Positions 20,953 through 33,485 are shown, numbered from the stretch's first letter. The stretch: 64,000 nucleotides of DNA from Vreelandella profundi (GCF_019722725.1 NZ_CP077941.1:1302001-1366000), one strand, 5' to 3'. Notes: generated by a model from the sequence alone, not told the origin. A program made the numbers and translations.

Positions 20953-22412
20953 TAGGCGTTCTCCTCGGCAAAAGCAGGACGTTGTAGGTGCCAGTCAGTC
21001 GCTTGCTGGAACTGGTGGGCGACGTTAAGCAGCTGCGCCTCAGCAAAATGGGTGCCTAGAATCTGCAGACCCACGGGACGCTTGCCGACAAAGCCGGCGG
21101 GTACGCTAATGCCGGGAATGCCCGCTAGGTTAACCGCGATGGTGTAAATATCCTGCAGGTACATCGATACAGGATCTTTTTTAGCACCCAGGTCGAAGGC
21201 GGGCGTAGGCGATGCCGGGCCCATCAGTACATCCACGTCTTCAAATGCGTCTAAGAAGTCCTGGCGGATCAGGCGGCGCACTTTTTGTGCCTTGGTGTAG
21301 TAGGCGTCAAAGAAGCCTTCTGAGAGCGTATGAGTGCCGATCAGAATGCGCCGCTTTACCTCTTCACCGAAACCTTCAGCGCGTGAGCGGGTATATAAAT
21401 CAGTTAAGTCGCTGGGGTTTTCGCAGCGGTGGCCAAAACGCACACCGTCGTAGCGTGACAGGTTTGAAGACGCTTCGGCGGGCGCAATGACGTAGTAAGC
21501 GGGAATCGCATAGTGCGTATGCGGTAGGCTAACGTCACGCACCGTGGCGCCCAGCGACTCGTAGACGCTGACCGCTTCGCGCACGGCTTTTTCGACCGCG
21601 GGGTCTAATCCGTCGCCAAAATATTCTTTAGGTAGGCCGATTTTGAGCCCTGAAAGTGGGGCGTTAAGCCCCTCTACATAGTCTGGCACGCCACGCGCAA
21701 CGCTGGTTGAATCGCGGCCATCGTGGCCTGCAATGACCCCTAGCAAGTGTGCGCAGTCTTCAGCGCTGCGCGCCATGGGGCCTGCCTGATCAAGGCTTGA
21801 GGCGTAGGCGATGATGCCGTAACGCGACACTCGGCCGTAGGTAGGCTTCAAACCGGTAATCCCACAAAACGCGGCCGGCTGGCGGATGGAACCGCCGGTG
21901 TCGGTGCCCATCGCTGCGGGTACTAAACCTGCCGCCACAGCTGCCGCGCTGCCGCCGGAGCTGCCGCCGGGTACTGCCGTCAGATCCCAGGGGTTTTTTA
22001 CCGGGCCGTAAAAGCTATTTTCATTGGAAGAGCCCATGGCGAACTCATCCATATTGGTTTTACCCACGCTGACCGTGCCCGCGGCGTTGAGCTTTTCAAC
22101 CACGGTGGCATTGTAGGGCGCAATAAAATTATCCAGCATTTTAGAGCCGCAGCTGGTTTTTACATCGCGAGTACAAAAAATATCTTTGAGAGCGAGGGGA
22201 ATGCCCGTGAGCGTTCCTGCTTTACCAGCGGCGCGCGTACTGTCGGCTGCGTCAGCCTGTGCCAGCGCCTGCTCTGCGGTCACGCTGATAAAGCTATTGA
22301 GCTTGCTATCAGCCTTTTCAATACGCTGTAGATAATGCGAGGTCAGTTCGCGGCTTGAAAACTCGCCTTTTTTTAAGGCGGCGGCGAGTTGCGTTAATGT
22401 TTTCTCATACAT
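20952..22412 (-). CDS. gatA: Asp-tRNA(Asn)/Glu-tRNA(Gln) amidotransferase subunit A
   Basis: GatA is the glutaminase subunit, an amidase-signature enzyme that frees ammonia from glutamine for GatB. The 486-residue product has the catalytic Lys in LALKDIF (about 73-79) and the Gly/Ser-rich signature [15 protein letters not shown] (about 148-162), with the cis-Ser and nucleophilic Ser of the Ser-cis-Ser-Lys triad. Order on the reverse strand is gatC-gatA-gatB. The presence of GatCAB suggests indirect formation of Asn-tRNA, Gln-tRNA or both in this organism. Confidence 0.97.
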   Translation of the reverse strand: MYEKTLTQLAAALKKGEFSSRELTSHYLQRIEKADSKLNSFISVTAEQALAQADAADSTRAAGKAGTLTGIPLALKDIFCTRDVKTSCGSKMLDNFIAPYNATVVEKLNAAGTVSVGKTNMDEFAMGSSNENSFYGPVKNPWDLTAVPGGSSGGSAAAVAAGLVPAAMGTDTGGSIRQPAAFCGITGLKPTYGRVSRYGIIAYASSLDQAGPMARSAEDCAHLLGVIAGHDGRDSTSVARGVPDYVEGLNAPLSGLKIGLPKEYFGDGLDPAVEKAVREAVSVYESLGATVRDVSLPHTHYAIPAYYVIAPAEASSNLSRYDGVRFGHRCENPSDLTDLYTRSRAEGFGEEVKRRILIGTHTLSEGFFDAYYTKAQKVRRLIRQDFLDAFEDVDVLMGPASPTPAFDLGAKKDPVSMYLQDIYTIAVNLAGIPGISVPAGFVGKRPVGLQILGTHFAEAQLLNVAHQFQQATDWHLQRPAFAEENA

Positions 22413-22511
22413 GACCCAGAAGCTCCGTTCAGGGGCGAAAAAAATAGCGGCGAAAGTGGCAGCCCGGTAATCTCAAACGCGTGTTGATTCAACAGCTTTA
22501 TTCAACAAAGT

Positions 22512-22799
22512 TTATTCAACAACGCGGGGGACGAGATACAGGCCGTTTTCCACTGCCGGAGCACAGCGCTGAAACGTGTCGCGCTGGTTGGTTTCTGTGA
22601 CTTCGTCGGCGCGCAGCCGCTGGGTCGCATCTAACGGATGAGATAGCGGTAAAACACCTTCAGTATCAATGCTTTGTAGTTGGTCGACCATATCCAGAAT
22701 CCGGCTTAGGTCATCTACAAAGCCACTGGCTTGGTCATCGCTGACGGCGAGTCGGGCTAGGTGGGCAGCCCGGCGCACATGAGATTCTTCAAGCGCCAT
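22512..22799 (-). CDS. gatC: Asp-tRNA(Asn)/Glu-tRNA(Gln) amidotransferase subunit C
   Basis: GatC is the small belt subunit that wraps GatA and GatB together. The 95-residue product MALEESHVRRAAHLARLAVS has the usual length and composition, ending in the PRVVE tail. An ATG 11 codons further upstream is in frame, but the chosen ATG has GAGGA twelve bases before it and matches the usual family start. A 99-base gap separates it from gatA. Confidence 0.95.
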   Translation of the reverse strand: MALEESHVRRAAHLARLAVSDDQASGFVDDLSRILDMVDQLQSIDTEGVLPLSHPLDATQRLRADEVTETNQRDTFQRCAPAVENGLYLVPRVVE

Positions 22800-22864
22800 G
22801 ATCGGAATTTCCTCATAAACGTAAGGGAACATAATCCGCTTTAAGCGGTATACATACCGATATC

Positions 22865-22890
22865 AAAAAAACGTCTTGTGTCGCAGACGT
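22865..22890 (-). promoter_or_regulatory. Terminator-like hairpin in front of gatC
   Basis: On the reverse strand ACGTCT, an eight-base loop and AGACGT are followed by seven T, 66 bases before the gatC start. If the gatC promoter lies further upstream, this would be an attenuator-like leader element. The stem is only six base pairs, so the call is tentative. Confidence 0.4.
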
Positions 22891-23016
22891 GGAAAATAGC
22901 CGCAAAAGGTACCACATCTTGGCCTTAACGGGCAGTATTAGGCACGACTCGTGCTTGCTGCCAGGGGGTTGCGGTGATACCGTTTGCATCCGCACAGGGT
23001 TCCCGGTCTGCACTAG

Positions 23017-24066
<1,050 letters not shown>

Positions 24067-24089
24067 TCTCAGCGGTTAATGCGGGGGGA

Positions 24090-25034
24090 TTGCCTATTAA
24101 ACCGCTGTTTTCGCACGGGCCATTGCCGGGCTACCGGTTGTTTTTTTGCGTGCTGGCCGCCAGTGCCTTGATGTTTGTCGACCATCATTTCACGCGTATG
24201 GAGCAGGTGCGCGCGCAAATGTCGATGGTCGTGGCGCCTATACAATGGGTCGTTAGCGTGCCTAGCGACCTATTGAATTGGGGGTCGCTTGCGCTCTCCG
24301 ATCAACAGGCGCTGGTGGACGAAAATCGACGCCTGCGCGAGCAAATTTTAACGCTTTCCCATCGCGGTCAGCGCATGGCTAATCTGACGGCAGAGAATAG
24401 CGAATTACGTGATTTGCTGAATGCCGCCGAGCGGCGTGATATTCCCTATATCACCGCTGAGCTGTTGTCGTTAGATAACGATCCATTTAGTCATCAAATG
24501 GTGGTTAACCGCGGTCACCGTAACGGTGCCTACGTGGGGCAGCCGGTCATTGATGCGTCGGGTTTGGTCGGCCAAATTACCGCGGTGTCGGCTTACTCTA
24601 GCCGCGTACTGCTATTGGCTGATGCTAGTCATGCCTTGCCTGTGCAGCTAAATCGCAACGGTCTGCGTTTTATCGTGCAGGGTGCCGGGCGCTACAGCAG
24701 CGTCAATGTAATGCACGTGCCGGATACGGCAGACATTCGTGAGGGCGACCTGCTAACAACGTCAGGCCTGGCCGGGCGTTTTCCTCCCGGGTACCCCGTG
24801 GCCCGAGTGACCGAGGTCTACCATGATCCGGGTCAACCTTTTGCACGCGTAACGGCTGAGCCAATGGCACAGCTGCAGCGCTCGCGTCACTTCTTGCTGC
24901 TCTTTCCGCCGCCTCAGCAAGAGATAGACGAACATGCGTGGGATGAGACGCTGGATATCTCTGCAGCAGCGCTGCGCTCTTCGCTTCAGCTATCCAATCC
25001 TGATCCAAATGTATCACCTCAAGAGGTGCCCTGA
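24090..25034 (+). CDS. mreC: Rod-shape determining protein MreC
   Basis: MreC is a bitopic periplasmic scaffold that activates PBP2/RodA within the elongasome. The 314-residue product has one membrane helix (about residues 14-32), a coiled coil (about 65-110) and the paired beta-barrel domain with NRGHRNGAYVGQPVID (about 134-149). The best start is a TTG giving MPIKPLFSHGP, which aligns with the family N-terminus. The G-rich sequence in front of it is very close to the start codon, so initiation looks weak. Its stop overlaps the mreD start (TGATG). Confidence 0.93.
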   Translation: MPIKPLFSHGPLPGYRLFFCVLAASALMFVDHHFTRMEQVRAQMSMVVAPIQWVVSVPSDLLNWGSLALSDQQALVDENRRLREQILTLSHRGQRMANLTAENSELRDLLNAAERRDIPYITAELLSLDNDPFSHQMVVNRGHRNGAYVGQPVIDASGLVGQITAVSAYSSRVLLLADASHALPVQLNRNGLRFIVQGAGRYSSVNVMHVPDTADIREGDLLTTSGLAGRFPPGYPVARVTEVYHDPGQPFARVTAEPMAQLQRSRHFLLLFPPPQQEIDEHAWDETLDISAAALRSSLQLSNPDPNVSPQEVP

Positions 25035-25522
25035 TGGCCCGCGCACCGATTGTTCCGCTACTGTTTATTTGGCTAAGCCTGCTATTAGCAGTGTGCCTGC
25101 AAGTCATGCCGCTGGCCGATGGCTGGCAGGTATATCGCCCTGAATGGCTGGGCCTGATGCTGATCTACTGGTGTATGCGCACGCCCGATCGAGTCGGCGT
25201 TTTTCACGGCTTTGTGCTGGGCATTCTGATGGATTTAATAGAAGGCACTGCGCTAGGCCAGCATGCGATGGTTTATGCGCTGCTGGCTTTTTTATGTGCC
25301 TTGGTATACCCCCGATTCCGCGCCTATTCACTGGTGCAGCAGTCGGCGCTCGTGCTGGTGCTCATTGGCTTAGTGCAGCTTGTTGCGCAGTGGTTACGTA
25401 CTATCGTGGGCGATTTTTCAATCCATTTGGCCTTTTTGATTCCTTCCTTGATTAGCGCTCTGCTGTGGCCTTGGCTATCCACTATGTTCCAAGCATTGGA
25501 ACGCCGGTTAGCCGCTTCGTGA
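25034..25522 (+). CDS. mreD: Rod-shape determining protein MreD
   Basis: MreD is an integral membrane partner of MreC in the elongasome. The 162-residue protein is highly hydrophobic with five or six membrane segments and contains [14 protein letters not shown] (about 36-49) and the family stretch [20 protein letters not shown] (about 57-76). The start codon overlaps the mreC stop by one base, and its own stop overlaps the maf GTG start (GTGA), so the block is translationally coupled. Confidence 0.95.
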   Translation: MARAPIVPLLFIWLSLLLAVCLQVMPLADGWQVYRPEWLGLMLIYWCMRTPDRVGVFHGFVLGILMDLIEGTALGQHAMVYALLAFLCALVYPRFRAYSLVQQSALVLVLIGLVQLVAQWLRTIVGDFSIHLAFLIPSLISALLWPWLSTMFQALERRLAAS

Positions 25523-26106
25523 GCGCTTCTGCACCGGTTTTGTGTCTGGCCTCTGCATCCCCGCGTCGGCGTGCGTTGCTGGCTTCCATCGGCGTGCCGG
25601 TGACGGTTCATCCCTGTGATATTGATGAAACGCCGCTGGCAGGGGAGTCGGCGACGGCTTACGTGTATCGCTTAGCGATTGCCAAAGCAGAGGCGGCGCT
25701 GTCGCTTACTGACTTGCCAACCTTAGGTTCCGATACCGCTATTGCTGTTGATGGGCGTATTCTAGGTAAGCCTGCGGATGCTCAAGAGGGAGCCTCGATG
25801 CTGCGCCTATTGTCAGGGCGATCGCATCAAGTGCTCACTGCCGTAGCTGTGACCGGGCCGGAGGGCATGCTCTCTTGCTGCGTCACCACTCAGGTGACGA
25901 TGCGCGTAATCGAAGAGCAGGAAATCTCCACCTATTGGCAGACCGGTGAGCCGGCTGATAAGGCGGGAGGCTATGCCATCCAAGGTTTAGCATCGATATT
26001 TGTAAAAGAGATTCAAGGCAGCCATTCTGCAGTAGTGGGGCTGCCGCTATTTGAGACGACGAGCTTGCTGCGCCGACAGGGAGTTCCTATCTGGCAGTGC
26101 ATTTAA
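25519..26106 (+). CDS. maf: Maf family nucleoside triphosphate pyrophosphatase (YhdE type)
   Basis: Maf proteins hydrolyse non-canonical or selected nucleoside triphosphates. YhdE-type members act on dTTP and UTP, and overexpression can block septation. The 195-residue product carries the SASPRR signature at about 12-17 and the catalytic-region segments [19 protein letters not shown] and [10 protein letters not shown]. The GTG at 25519 overlaps the mreD stop and gives a protein of usual length. An upstream in-frame ATG would lie far inside mreD. Confidence 0.93.
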   Translation: MSASAPVLCLASASPRRRALLASIGVPVTVHPCDIDETPLAGESATAYVYRLAIAKAEAALSLTDLPTLGSDTAIAVDGRILGKPADAQEGASMLRLLSGRSHQVLTAVAVTGPEGMLSCCVTTQVTMRVIEEQEISTYWQTGEPADKAGGYAIQGLASIFVKEIQGSHSAVVGLPLFETTSLLRRQGVPIWQCI

Positions 26107-26176
26107 CGCGCTAAGCGCGAGTCGATCGGCGCATGTATCGCTAGCAAGGAATACGTCAACCTATAAGGATTTGTGC

Positions 26177-27640
26177 ATGAGCGGTGAAGTTCTCATCAAT
26201 TTAACACCAATGGAAACCCGCGTTGCGCTGGTGGAAAATGGCGTTTTGCAAGAGGCACTGATCGAGCGCTCCCGTCGGCGTGGCATCGTGGGCAATATCT
26301 ACAAAGGCAAAGTGGTGCGCGTGCTGCCGGGTATGCAGGCTGCTTTTGTCGATATTGGCCTTGAGCGTGCCGCTTTCATTCATGTGCACGAAGTGATGCC
26401 CCCCGGCACGCCTCAGGATGAACAGCAAACGATCGCTCAGCTGCTGCATGAAGGTCAGGCGCTCGTCGTACAGGCGACCAAAGACCCTATTGGCAGTAAA
26501 GGTGCGCGCTTAACCACGCATCTGTCGATTCCTTCGCGCTACTTGGTTTATATGCCTGATTCGCCACACCACGGTGTTTCTCAGCGCATTGAAGATGAGC
26601 ATGAGCGTGAGCGCTTAAAGGCGCTGTTGGACGCCAGCGTCAGCGAGCAGGCGCTAGAGGTGACGGGCGGTTTTATTGTTCGTACGGCGGCCGAAGGCGT
26701 GGGCGACGAAGAGCTTAAAGGCGATATGAATTTTCTGCTGCGGCTATGGCGTAACGTCAGTGAGCGGAAAGTCAGCGCGGCCCCGCAAACCGTTATTTAT
26801 GATGATCTGCCGCTATTTATGCGCACGCTGCGTGACGTGATGCGTGATGACATCGAAAAAGTGCGTATCGATTCGCGTGAAAATTTTGTCAAGCTAGTCG
26901 AGTTTGCTGAAGAGTTCATGCCTAATGCCGTTGATCGCATTGAATATTATCCTGGCGAGCGGCCCATTTTTGATCTTTACAGCGTCGAGGATGAAATTCA
27001 AAAGGCGTTGGGTCGTAAGGTACAGCTGAAGTCGGGTGGCTATCTCGTGATTGATCCGACCGAGGCAATGACCACCATCGATGTTAATACCGGCGGCTAT
27101 GTCGGCCACCGCAATCTTGAAGAGACTATCTTTAAAACCAACCTGGAGGCAGCAACAGCGATTGCTCGCCAGCTTCGGCTACGCAATTTAGGTGGCATCA
27201 TCATTATCGATTTTATCGATATGATTGACGTTGAACACCAGCGCCAGGTCTTGCGCGTTTTAGAAAAAGCCTTAGAGCGTGATCATGCCAAAACCAAGTG
27301 CACGGGCGTCACAGAGCTTGGGCTGGTTCAGCTTACCCGCAAACGTACCCGTGAAAGCTTGGAACAAACACTCTGCGAGGCTTGCCCCACCTGCAGCGGC
27401 AGGGGAACGCTGAGAACCCCAGAAACCGTCTGCTACGAAATCTTTCGAGAAATTTTGCGCGAAGAGCGCGCCTACAGTGCTGAAACCTACATGGTGCTTG
27501 CCTCGCAGTCAGTTGTTGACCGGTTGCTGGATGAAGAGTCCGCGGCGGTGGCAGACCTGGAAACCTTTATCAACAAAACGATTCGCTTCCAGGTTGAGCA
27601 GCACTACTCCCAAGAGCAGTACGATATTGTGCTGATGTAA
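26177..27640 (+). CDS. rng: Ribonuclease G
   Basis: RNase G is an RNase E-family endonuclease that trims the 5' end of 16S rRNA and degrades some mRNAs. The 487-residue product (E. coli 489) has an N-terminal S1 RNA-binding domain (about 35-120), a catalytic DNase I-like core including DVNTGGYVGHRNLEETI (about 298-314), and the zinc-link motif CPTCSGRG (about 407-414). It lacks the long C-terminal scaffold of RNase E. An in-frame ATG at 26051 lies inside maf and is rejected. Confidence 0.96.
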   Translation: MSGEVLINLTPMETRVALVENGVLQEALIERSRRRGIVGNIYKGKVVRVLPGMQAAFVDIGLERAAFIHVHEVMPPGTPQDEQQTIAQLLHEGQALVVQATKDPIGSKGARLTTHLSIPSRYLVYMPDSPHHGVSQRIEDEHERERLKALLDASVSEQALEVTGGFIVRTAAEGVGDEELKGDMNFLLRLWRNVSERKVSAAPQTVIYDDLPLFMRTLRDVMRDDIEKVRIDSRENFVKLVEFAEEFMPNAVDRIEYYPGERPIFDLYSVEDEIQKALGRKVQLKSGGYLVIDPTEAMTTIDVNTGGYVGHRNLEETIFKTNLEAATAIARQLRLRNLGGIIIIDFIDMIDVEHQRQVLRVLEKALERDHAKTKCTGVTELGLVQLTRKRTRESLEQTLCEACPTCSGRGTLRTPETVCYEIFREILREERAYSAETYMVLASQSVVDRLLDEESAAVADLETFINKTIRFQVEQHYSQEQYDIVLM

Positions 27641-27643
27641 ATC

Positions 27644-30600
27644 ATGCAGACTCGTTTCCTGGTGCGTTGGAGTTTGGTGGCCGTGGCATGGGTATTGGGC
27701 AGCATCGCCGTACTGCTGCTGTTGCTCCGCCTGGTGATGAGCCAGTCCGACGCCTTAACCCCGCGTATTGAAGCGCTGCTTGAAGCGCGTATTGGCGTGC
27801 CCGTCACTATCGAGCGATTGTCGCTGTCTCTTGCACGTAATGATCTGTTGCTAAGCCTTGACGGCGTGAATGCGCAAGCGCCGGATGGCCAAGCGCTATT
27901 TTCTCTAGACCATGCGGGACTGCGGCTGGATACGTGGGCGTCACTTGCCAATTTAGCGCCGATCTTTAGCGACGCTCGCATCACCGGCACGCAGTTTCAT
28001 CTCTATCAGGGCGCTGGTAGCGCGTGGCAGTGGCCTGAGCCGGCTCAGCTACCGCTGTTATCGCCCGACCCCGATATGGATTTAGCCACTGTCGACGACT
28101 GGGCCGGGTTAATTTTGCGCCAGAGGCTGTGGGTTGATGACACCCGCGTCGTGCTGCATGGCCGGGAAGACACCGTGCTGCTGCACGCCCAGACTCTGCT
28201 ACTGACCGGTGATGAGCGACGTACTCGGCTTGAAGGCGCTATCGATATTGCGCAATCACTCCAGCAGGCGCGCGAGGTTGCTCTGCCCGCGGCTGAAATA
28301 AAGGTCGAAATGCAGCCTGGCCAGCGTGGCTTTAGCGACTTTTCGGCAGCCTTGCAGTTGGATGTTCAGTTAGATCAGCTGGTCGTGTTAGCCGCCATGT
28401 TTCGTCCCGACCATATGCCTTATTTAGAGCAGGCGGGTGGCAGTGCGCGGCTATGGGGACGTTGGGGCGCCGGGCGCCTTGAGGAGGCCAGGGTTTCTGT
28501 CGAGATTCCTGAGCTGACGTTGCGCCACGACATTCAGTACGCGGTGTTAAGGGATATTAAAACCAGCGGCTTGTGGCAGCGCGACGGTGACGGCGGTGAG
28601 GCATGGCTAAGTGGCGATGCGGATAGCGTTGAGTGGGCGCAGCCACCGGGTGCCAGCGTTGGGCCTGCTTTGCCAAGACATTGGCATGCCACGCATCAGC
28701 CGGGCCGGTGGGAGGTGCGCACCAGTGCCTTTGAGCTCGCGTCGCTTACCGCTTGGCGTGACTATGTCTTGCTGCCCGAATCGTTGACCCGCGTTTTGCA
28801 AACGCTCTCGCCGCGCGGTCAGGTGCAGGGGCTACAGGTGGGTCAGTGGGATGGCCGCTGGGGAGTAGACGCCGCACTAACCGGTGTTGAAGTGTCGCCA
28901 TGGGAACAGGTGCCCGGCGGCGGCCCCCTCGATGCCTGGGTCCAGGCGCGCGACTTTCGCGGTCAGGTGCAGTTTAGTAGTGACGGTGACAGCACCCTTT
29001 ATTTCCCCGAGTTTTTTGCCGCTCCCATGCAGTTGCAAAGCGCCGAAGGAGAGGTTGAGTGGGTCTACGACGGCCCTAATACGATGGTCAGCGGCAAGCA
29101 CCTTAACGTTGAGTGGGACGGAGCACAGGTATCGGGTGGCTTCGGATTGGTCAGCGGTGATCAGCGCGGCCATTTTGGTTTAGATCTTGATTTTAGTGAC
29201 GTGGACGCCCTTGAGCGCCCGTTGGCTCAGTGGCTGCCGCTAGGCGTTATGGATGATGAGCTGCAGGACTGGCTGCTTGATGATATCGGCGGCTACGTGA
29301 CCGATGGATCATTACAGCTGAGCCTGCCTATTGGTGAAACCGTCAGTGCCGATGACTTTACCGCGACGCTCGCGCTGGCCGTTACCCAAGGACATTTGCC
29401 CATTGCGCCCGGCTGGCCGCGCCTTGACGATATCGAGGGCCGCCTCAAGTGGCAGGATAAAGTGCTAAAAGCGGAGATAGAGAGCGCCCAGAGCCATGGC
29501 GTGGCAGCTTCCAAGGGCGAGCTAGTAATGGAGGATGAGACGCTTAAGCTCTCCGGAGAATTACAGTCGGAAGGCTCGGCGCTTATATCGTTTCTTCAGG
29601 CCATGCCTGATATTGATCTTTCGCAGTTGAGTGATTTGCGGGTAGCCGGTGACGTTGATGGCGATATTGCGCTGTCGCTGCCGCTGCAAACGCCTGAGGC
29701 TATCCAGCTAGAAATTAATGCGCTGCCACGGTTCTCTGAGGTTGTTTATTTGCCGCTGGGAGTGCGTCTTCGCTCGGCCGAAGGGGATCTACGCTGGTTG
29801 CAAAATGGTGAAAGCGGAGGGCTGGTTGGCACGGCGAATGGCCAGGTTTTGGGTGGGGAAATAAACGCCGATATAGATACGCTGGGCGACGGGATTCAGC
29901 TGCAGGGCAGCGTCGCGACGGCGGCACTTTTCGGTTTGGCAGGGTTAGACGATAGCCAGGGGCGTTTGCCGCTAGAGGGGCAGCTGCAGTGGAAGGGCCG
30001 CGTAGGCCTGTTGCCCACACCGACCGTAAGAGTGGAAAGTCGTTTAGTCGGCGTTACTAGCCATTTACCTGAACCGTTTGCAAAAACGCCCCAGCAGCCT
30101 TGGCCTTGGGTATTGACCGCCGATATCGACTCTGGGCGTATTGAAAGCCGCCTAGCGGATATTTTTTCTGCGCGAGGGCTGTTCGGTAATCAAGCGCTGG
30201 CTGGCACGGTGCATCTGGGCAGTGCCGCAGAGCAGGTGCCTGCTTGGCCAGCTCAGCCAGGTATAAGCCTTGTTGCGAATGTGCCGCGCATTGATCCTCT
30301 GGCGTGGCAGCAGGCTATTAAGCCGATGATGGCGCTAGGTGCATCTCAGCCGAGTGGCGAAGATAATCAGATGCCGCTGAATGTCTCGCTAACGACGCCC
30401 TGTGTGATCTATCAGGCGGAATGTTTAGGCAATGTCAACGCGTCAGGTAGTGTCAGCGGCGGCCAGGTCGATCTTGATGTGGCCGGCAATCTAGTCACCG
30501 GGCATTTGCTGTACAATAGTGATTCGCCGCAGCCGCTGGATATTGCGATTGAGGGCATTGCGCTAGATCGCCTGTTGAAGCTTGCCAATGTAGAGCATGA

Positions 30601-31495
30601 CAGCGAAGCGCCAGCCCCCGATTCTTGGTGGCAGGCGGTTGAAACCCAGCGCAAGCCGCCTGCTGTGATTCCCGATTGGCTAGCCGATGTGCCCAATGGC
30701 CGCTTGCGGTTAGCAGAGATAGCCATGGGGCCACGTCGCTTTGGCCCGTTGACCGCTTATTGGCAAACCGATGGACAGGGGTTTTCGCTAACCCCGGTCG
30801 GTCTCACCATAGGGCAGCTTTCCGCTCGCGGCGAGCTTCACTGGGAAGGGGATTCAACCACCAGCCACACGCGGGCGGATATCTCTATTCAAGGTGGAGA
30901 CATCGGCACGGCGCTTGAGCGGCTTGATCAGCCTATTGTGATGCGCAGCCGCAGTACCGACGTAAACGCATCACTGGATTGGCCGGGCGCGCCTTGGCAG
31001 CTCGATTTACGTAATGCCGATGGCTATCTAGATACAGACATGCGCGATGGCCGTTTTGCCACGTTAGAGTCTGCGCCAGCGCGTTTAGTCGGGCTGCTCA
31101 ATTTCGATAATATTTTACGCCGCATACGCTTAGATTTTTCTGACGTTACCGGCCAAGGCACGGCGTTTGATCGTGTCAATGGCACCGCCGATGTCACCGA
31201 TGGACTGCTAACGCTGCGAGGGCCATTGCAAATTGAAGCTCCGGCCACCACCTTAACAGTCACCGGTAATGTCGACCTGATGACGCGTGAACTTGATCAG
31301 CGGCTTGGCGTCACACTGCCAGTGACACAAAGTTTACCTATCGCGGCAATTGCTGTTGGTGCGCCCATTGTAGGCGGCGCGCTATTTATCGCAGACAAGC
31401 TTTTTGGTGACGCGCTAGATCGGGTCACGACACTTCATTATCGCGTGCGAGGCCCTTGGACCTCGCCGCAGGTTACTTTAGAGGGCCCCCTATGA
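27644..31495 (+). CDS. yhdP: YhdP family AsmA-like envelope protein
   Basis: YhdP is a very large AsmA/TamB-like protein that spans the periplasm and takes part in phospholipid delivery to the outer membrane. The 1283-residue product (E. coli 1266) has one N-terminal membrane helix (about 8-29). It is followed by repeated beta-strand-rich sequence typical of a repeating beta-groove protein, with a DUF3971-like middle and an AsmA_2-like C-terminal part near [13 protein letters not shown]. It starts three bases after the rng stop and overlaps tldD by four bases (ATGA). The nearby mla genes serve the same lipid balance. Confidence 0.9.
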   Translation: MQTRFLVRWSLVAVAWVLGSIAVLLLLLRLVMSQSDALTPRIEALLEARIGVPVTIERLSLSLARNDLLLSLDGVNAQAPDGQALFSLDHAGLRLDTWASLANLAPIFSDARITGTQFHLYQGAGSAWQWPEPAQLPLLSPDPDMDLATVDDWAGLILRQRLWVDDTRVVLHGREDTVLLHAQTLLLTGDERRTRLEGAIDIAQSLQQAREVALPAAEIKVEMQPGQRGFSDFSAALQLDVQLDQLVVLAAMFRPDHMPYLEQAGGSARLWGRWGAGRLEEARVSVEIPELTLRHDIQYAVLRDIKTSGLWQRDGDGGEAWLSGDADSVEWAQPPGASVGPALPRHWHATHQPGRWEVRTSAFELASLTAWRDYVLLPESLTRVLQTLSPRGQVQGLQVGQWDGRWGVDAALTGVEVSPWEQVPGGGPLDAWVQARDFRGQVQFSSDGDSTLYFPEFFAAPMQLQSAEGEVEWVYDGPNTMVSGKHLNVEWDGAQVSGGFGLVSGDQRGHFGLDLDFSDVDALERPLAQWLPLGVMDDELQDWLLDDIGGYVTDGSLQLSLPIGETVSADDFTATLALAVTQGHLPIAPGWPRLDDIEGRLKWQDKVLKAEIESAQSHGVAASKGELVMEDETLKLSGELQSEGSALISFLQAMPDIDLSQLSDLRVAGDVDGDIALSLPLQTPEAIQLEINALPRFSEVVYLPLGVRLRSAEGDLRWLQNGESGGLVGTANGQVLGGEINADIDTLGDGIQLQGSVATAALFGLAGLDDSQGRLPLEGQLQWKGRVGLLPTPTVRVESRLVGVTSHLPEPFAKTPQQPWPWVLTADIDSGRIESRLADIFSARGLFGNQALAGTVHLGSAAEQVPAWPAQPGISLVANVPRIDPLAWQQAIKPMMALGASQPSGEDNQMPLNVSLTTPCVIYQAECLGNVNASGSVSGGQVDLDVAGNLVTGHLLYNSDSPQPLDIAIEGIALDRLLKLANVEHDSEAPAPDSWWQAVETQRKPPAVIPDWLADVPNGRLRLAEIAMGPRRFGPLTAYWQTDGQGFSLTPVGLTIGQLSARGELHWEGDSTTSHTRADISIQGGDIGTALERLDQPIVMRSRSTDVNASLDWPGAPWQLDLRNADGYLDTDMRDGRFATLESAPARLVGLLNFDNILRRIRLDFSDVTGQGTAFDRVNGTADVTDGLLTLRGPLQIEAPATTLTVTGNVDLMTRELDQRLGVTLPVTQSLPIAAIAVGAPIVGGALFIADKLFGDALDRVTTLHYRVRGPWTSPQVTLEGPL

Positions 31496-32943
31496 CCGTA
31501 CATAAAAGTGATATAGACGCGGCTGCCGCCATTTTGCTGACACCCGGGGGGCTGGATTTAGACGCTCTGGAAACCGGGCTTGGCTACGCGATGGGCGCGG
31601 GCATAGACTACGCCGATCTGTATTTTCAACGTACCTGGCAAGAAGGCTGGGTGTTAGAGGATGGCGAAGTAAAAGAGGCCAGCTACAGCATTGATGGCGG
31701 TGTTGGTGTGCGCTCACTGGCGGGTGAAAAAACTGGCTTTGCCTACTCAAACCAAATCACCGCCGATGCGCTAATGGACACTGGCCGCACCGCGGCAGGC
31801 ATTGTGCGCAGCGGTAAGCGCCTGCCTGGACAAAGGGTACGCCCGGTGTCTGCTATGTCACGCTATGCCGGGATTGATCCATTGGCTGGGCTGAGCGCGG
31901 AAGATAAAGTGGCTATGCTTAAGCAGGCCGATCGCGTGGCGCGTGCAGCGGATCCGAGCATTAGCCAAGTGAGTGCCTCTCTCTCCGGTACCTATGAGGT
32001 CGTACTGGTGCGGGCCAGCGATGGCACTCTGGCGGCGGATATTCGCCCGCTGGTGCGCTTCAACGTTAGCGTTATTGCCGTTAAAAACGGCCGTCGTGAA
32101 CGCGGCAGCGCGGGCGGCGGTGGGCGTTATTCAATGGCCAAGCTGCGCGATGAGCAGGTGGCGGAGCACTACGCTAAAGAAGCCGTGCGTCAGGCGCTGG
32201 TAAACCTTGAAGCCGTTGATGCGCCCGCGGGCCAAATGCCCGTGGTTCTGGCGTCAGGATGGCCGGGTATTTTGCTGCATGAAGCCGTGGGCCACGGCCT
32301 TGAAGGAGATTTTAACCGTAAGGGAAGCTCCGCTTTTTCCGGGCAAATGGGCAAACGGGTCGCTGCGAAGGGCGTCAATATTGTGGATGATGCGACGCTA
32401 GTCGATTGCCGTGGCTCAATGAGTATTGATGATGAGGGGACGCCCGGCCAATACACGCCGCTTATCGAAGATGGCATTTTAACCGGCTACATGCAGGATA
32501 AACTCAACGCTCGCTTGATGGGAATGGCGCCGACGGGTAATGCGCGGCGCGAGTCATTTGCCCACATGCCGATGCCGCGAATGACCAATACCGTCATGCT
32601 GGCTGGTCAGGATGAGCCTAGCGACATTATCAAAAGCGTAAAGCGCGGCATTTACGCGGTAAGTTTTGCGGGTGGCCAGGTTGATATAACGTCGGGTAAG
32701 TTCGTATTCTCCGCCAGTGAAGCTTACTTAATTGAAGATGGCAAAGTGACGGTGCCGGTCAAAGGCGCGACGCTTATTGGTAATGGCCCGGAGGCGATGG
32801 GGCGCGTTTCGATGATCGGCCACGATATGGCCCTTGATACGGGGATTGGTGTGTGCGGTAAAGAAGGCCAAGGAGTGCCGGTCGGTGTTGGCCAGCCCAC
32901 CCTTAAGTTGGATGAGCTGACGGTAGGCGGTACTCATTCATAA
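31492..32943 (+). CDS. tldD: Metalloprotease TldD
   Basis: TldD and TldE (PmbA) form a heterodimeric zinc protease that degrades unfolded peptides. It is known for maturing microcin B17 and degrading the antitoxin CcdA. The 483-residue product carries the zinc motif [11 protein letters not shown] (about 260-270), with both histidines and the glutamate present. The start ATG at 31492 overlaps the yhdP stop. A longer frame from 31456 is inside yhdP. Its partner tldE lies 650 bases downstream, with darP inserted on the other strand. Confidence 0.96.
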   Translation: MTVHKSDIDAAAAILLTPGGLDLDALETGLGYAMGAGIDYADLYFQRTWQEGWVLEDGEVKEASYSIDGGVGVRSLAGEKTGFAYSNQITADALMDTGRTAAGIVRSGKRLPGQRVRPVSAMSRYAGIDPLAGLSAEDKVAMLKQADRVARAADPSISQVSASLSGTYEVVLVRASDGTLAADIRPLVRFNVSVIAVKNGRRERGSAGGGGRYSMAKLRDEQVAEHYAKEAVRQALVNLEAVDAPAGQMPVVLASGWPGILLHEAVGHGLEGDFNRKGSSAFSGQMGKRVAAKGVNIVDDATLVDCRGSMSIDDEGTPGQYTPLIEDGILTGYMQDKLNARLMGMAPTGNARRESFAHMPMPRMTNTVMLAGQDEPSDIIKSVKRGIYAVSFAGGQVDITSGKFVFSASEAYLIEDGKVTVPVKGATLIGNGPEAMGRVSMIGHDMALDTGIGVCGKEGQGVPVGVGQPTLKLDELTVGGTHS

Positions 32944-32963
32944 TCGCCGTCTTAAGCTCGGGC

Positions 32964-33485
32964 TTAAAGTGCCAGAGTTTCGCGCAGGTGTTTGAAGAGC
33001 TTGCGCGAACTAGTTGGCGGCTTGCCCTCTTCGCGTTCTCGCTGGGCGTTGCGAATGAGCTGACGCAGCGTTTGACGATCGGCGTCGGGGTATTCCGTCA
33101 TGAACAGATCGACAGCTTCATCGCCCTCGTCAATTAAGCGTTCGCGCCATTTTTCGAGGCGATGAAAGGCATGATCGCGCTGCTCTTGTTCCTGATCAAT
33201 GGAATCGAATACGCCTTGAATAGCAGTGAGATCTTCTTTACGAATTAATTTGCCAACGTACTGCATATGACGTCGGCGACCTTCATGAGAACGAATGCGC
33301 GCGGTCTCTTCAATTGCGCGCAGCATATCGTCAGAGAGGGGGAAGCGGGCTCGTTCCGCTGGTCGCATAGCGATCAATGTTTCCCCAAGTGCCTGTAAGG
33401 CATGCATTTCGCGTTTGAGTTGCGACTTGCTAGGGCGTTCTTCCTGTTCTTCTACTTCAACTGGATCGGGACGTTGCTTACGCAT
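32964..33485 (-). CDS. darP: DarP/YjgA ribosome-assembly factor (DUF615)
   Basis: DarP (formerly YjgA) associates with late 50S precursors and helps large-subunit assembly. The 173-residue product aligns across its length with the family. It has a charged N-terminus then SKSQLKREMHALQALGE, EGRRRHMQYVGKLIRKED and DADRQTLRQLIRNAQREREEGKPP. The chosen ATG gives MRKQRPDPVEVEE. An ATG 11 codons upstream is in frame and neither has a strong ribosome site. It lies on the reverse strand between tldD and tldE, an order I recall from Pseudomonas. Confidence 0.92.
   Translation of the reverse strand: MRKQRPDPVEVEEQEERPSKSQLKREMHALQALGETLIAMRPAERARFPLSDDMLRAIEETARIRSHEGRRRHMQYVGKLIRKEDLTAIQGVFDSIDQEQEQRDHAFHRLEKWRERLIDEGDEAVDLFMTEYPDADRQTLRQLIRNAQREREEGKPPTSSRKLFKHLRETLAL

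Noticed and set aside
32964..33485. darP inserted on the opposite strand between tldD and tldE, possible transferred gene
   Set aside because: I recall the same order in Pseudomonas, and the base and codon use resembles the neighbours.
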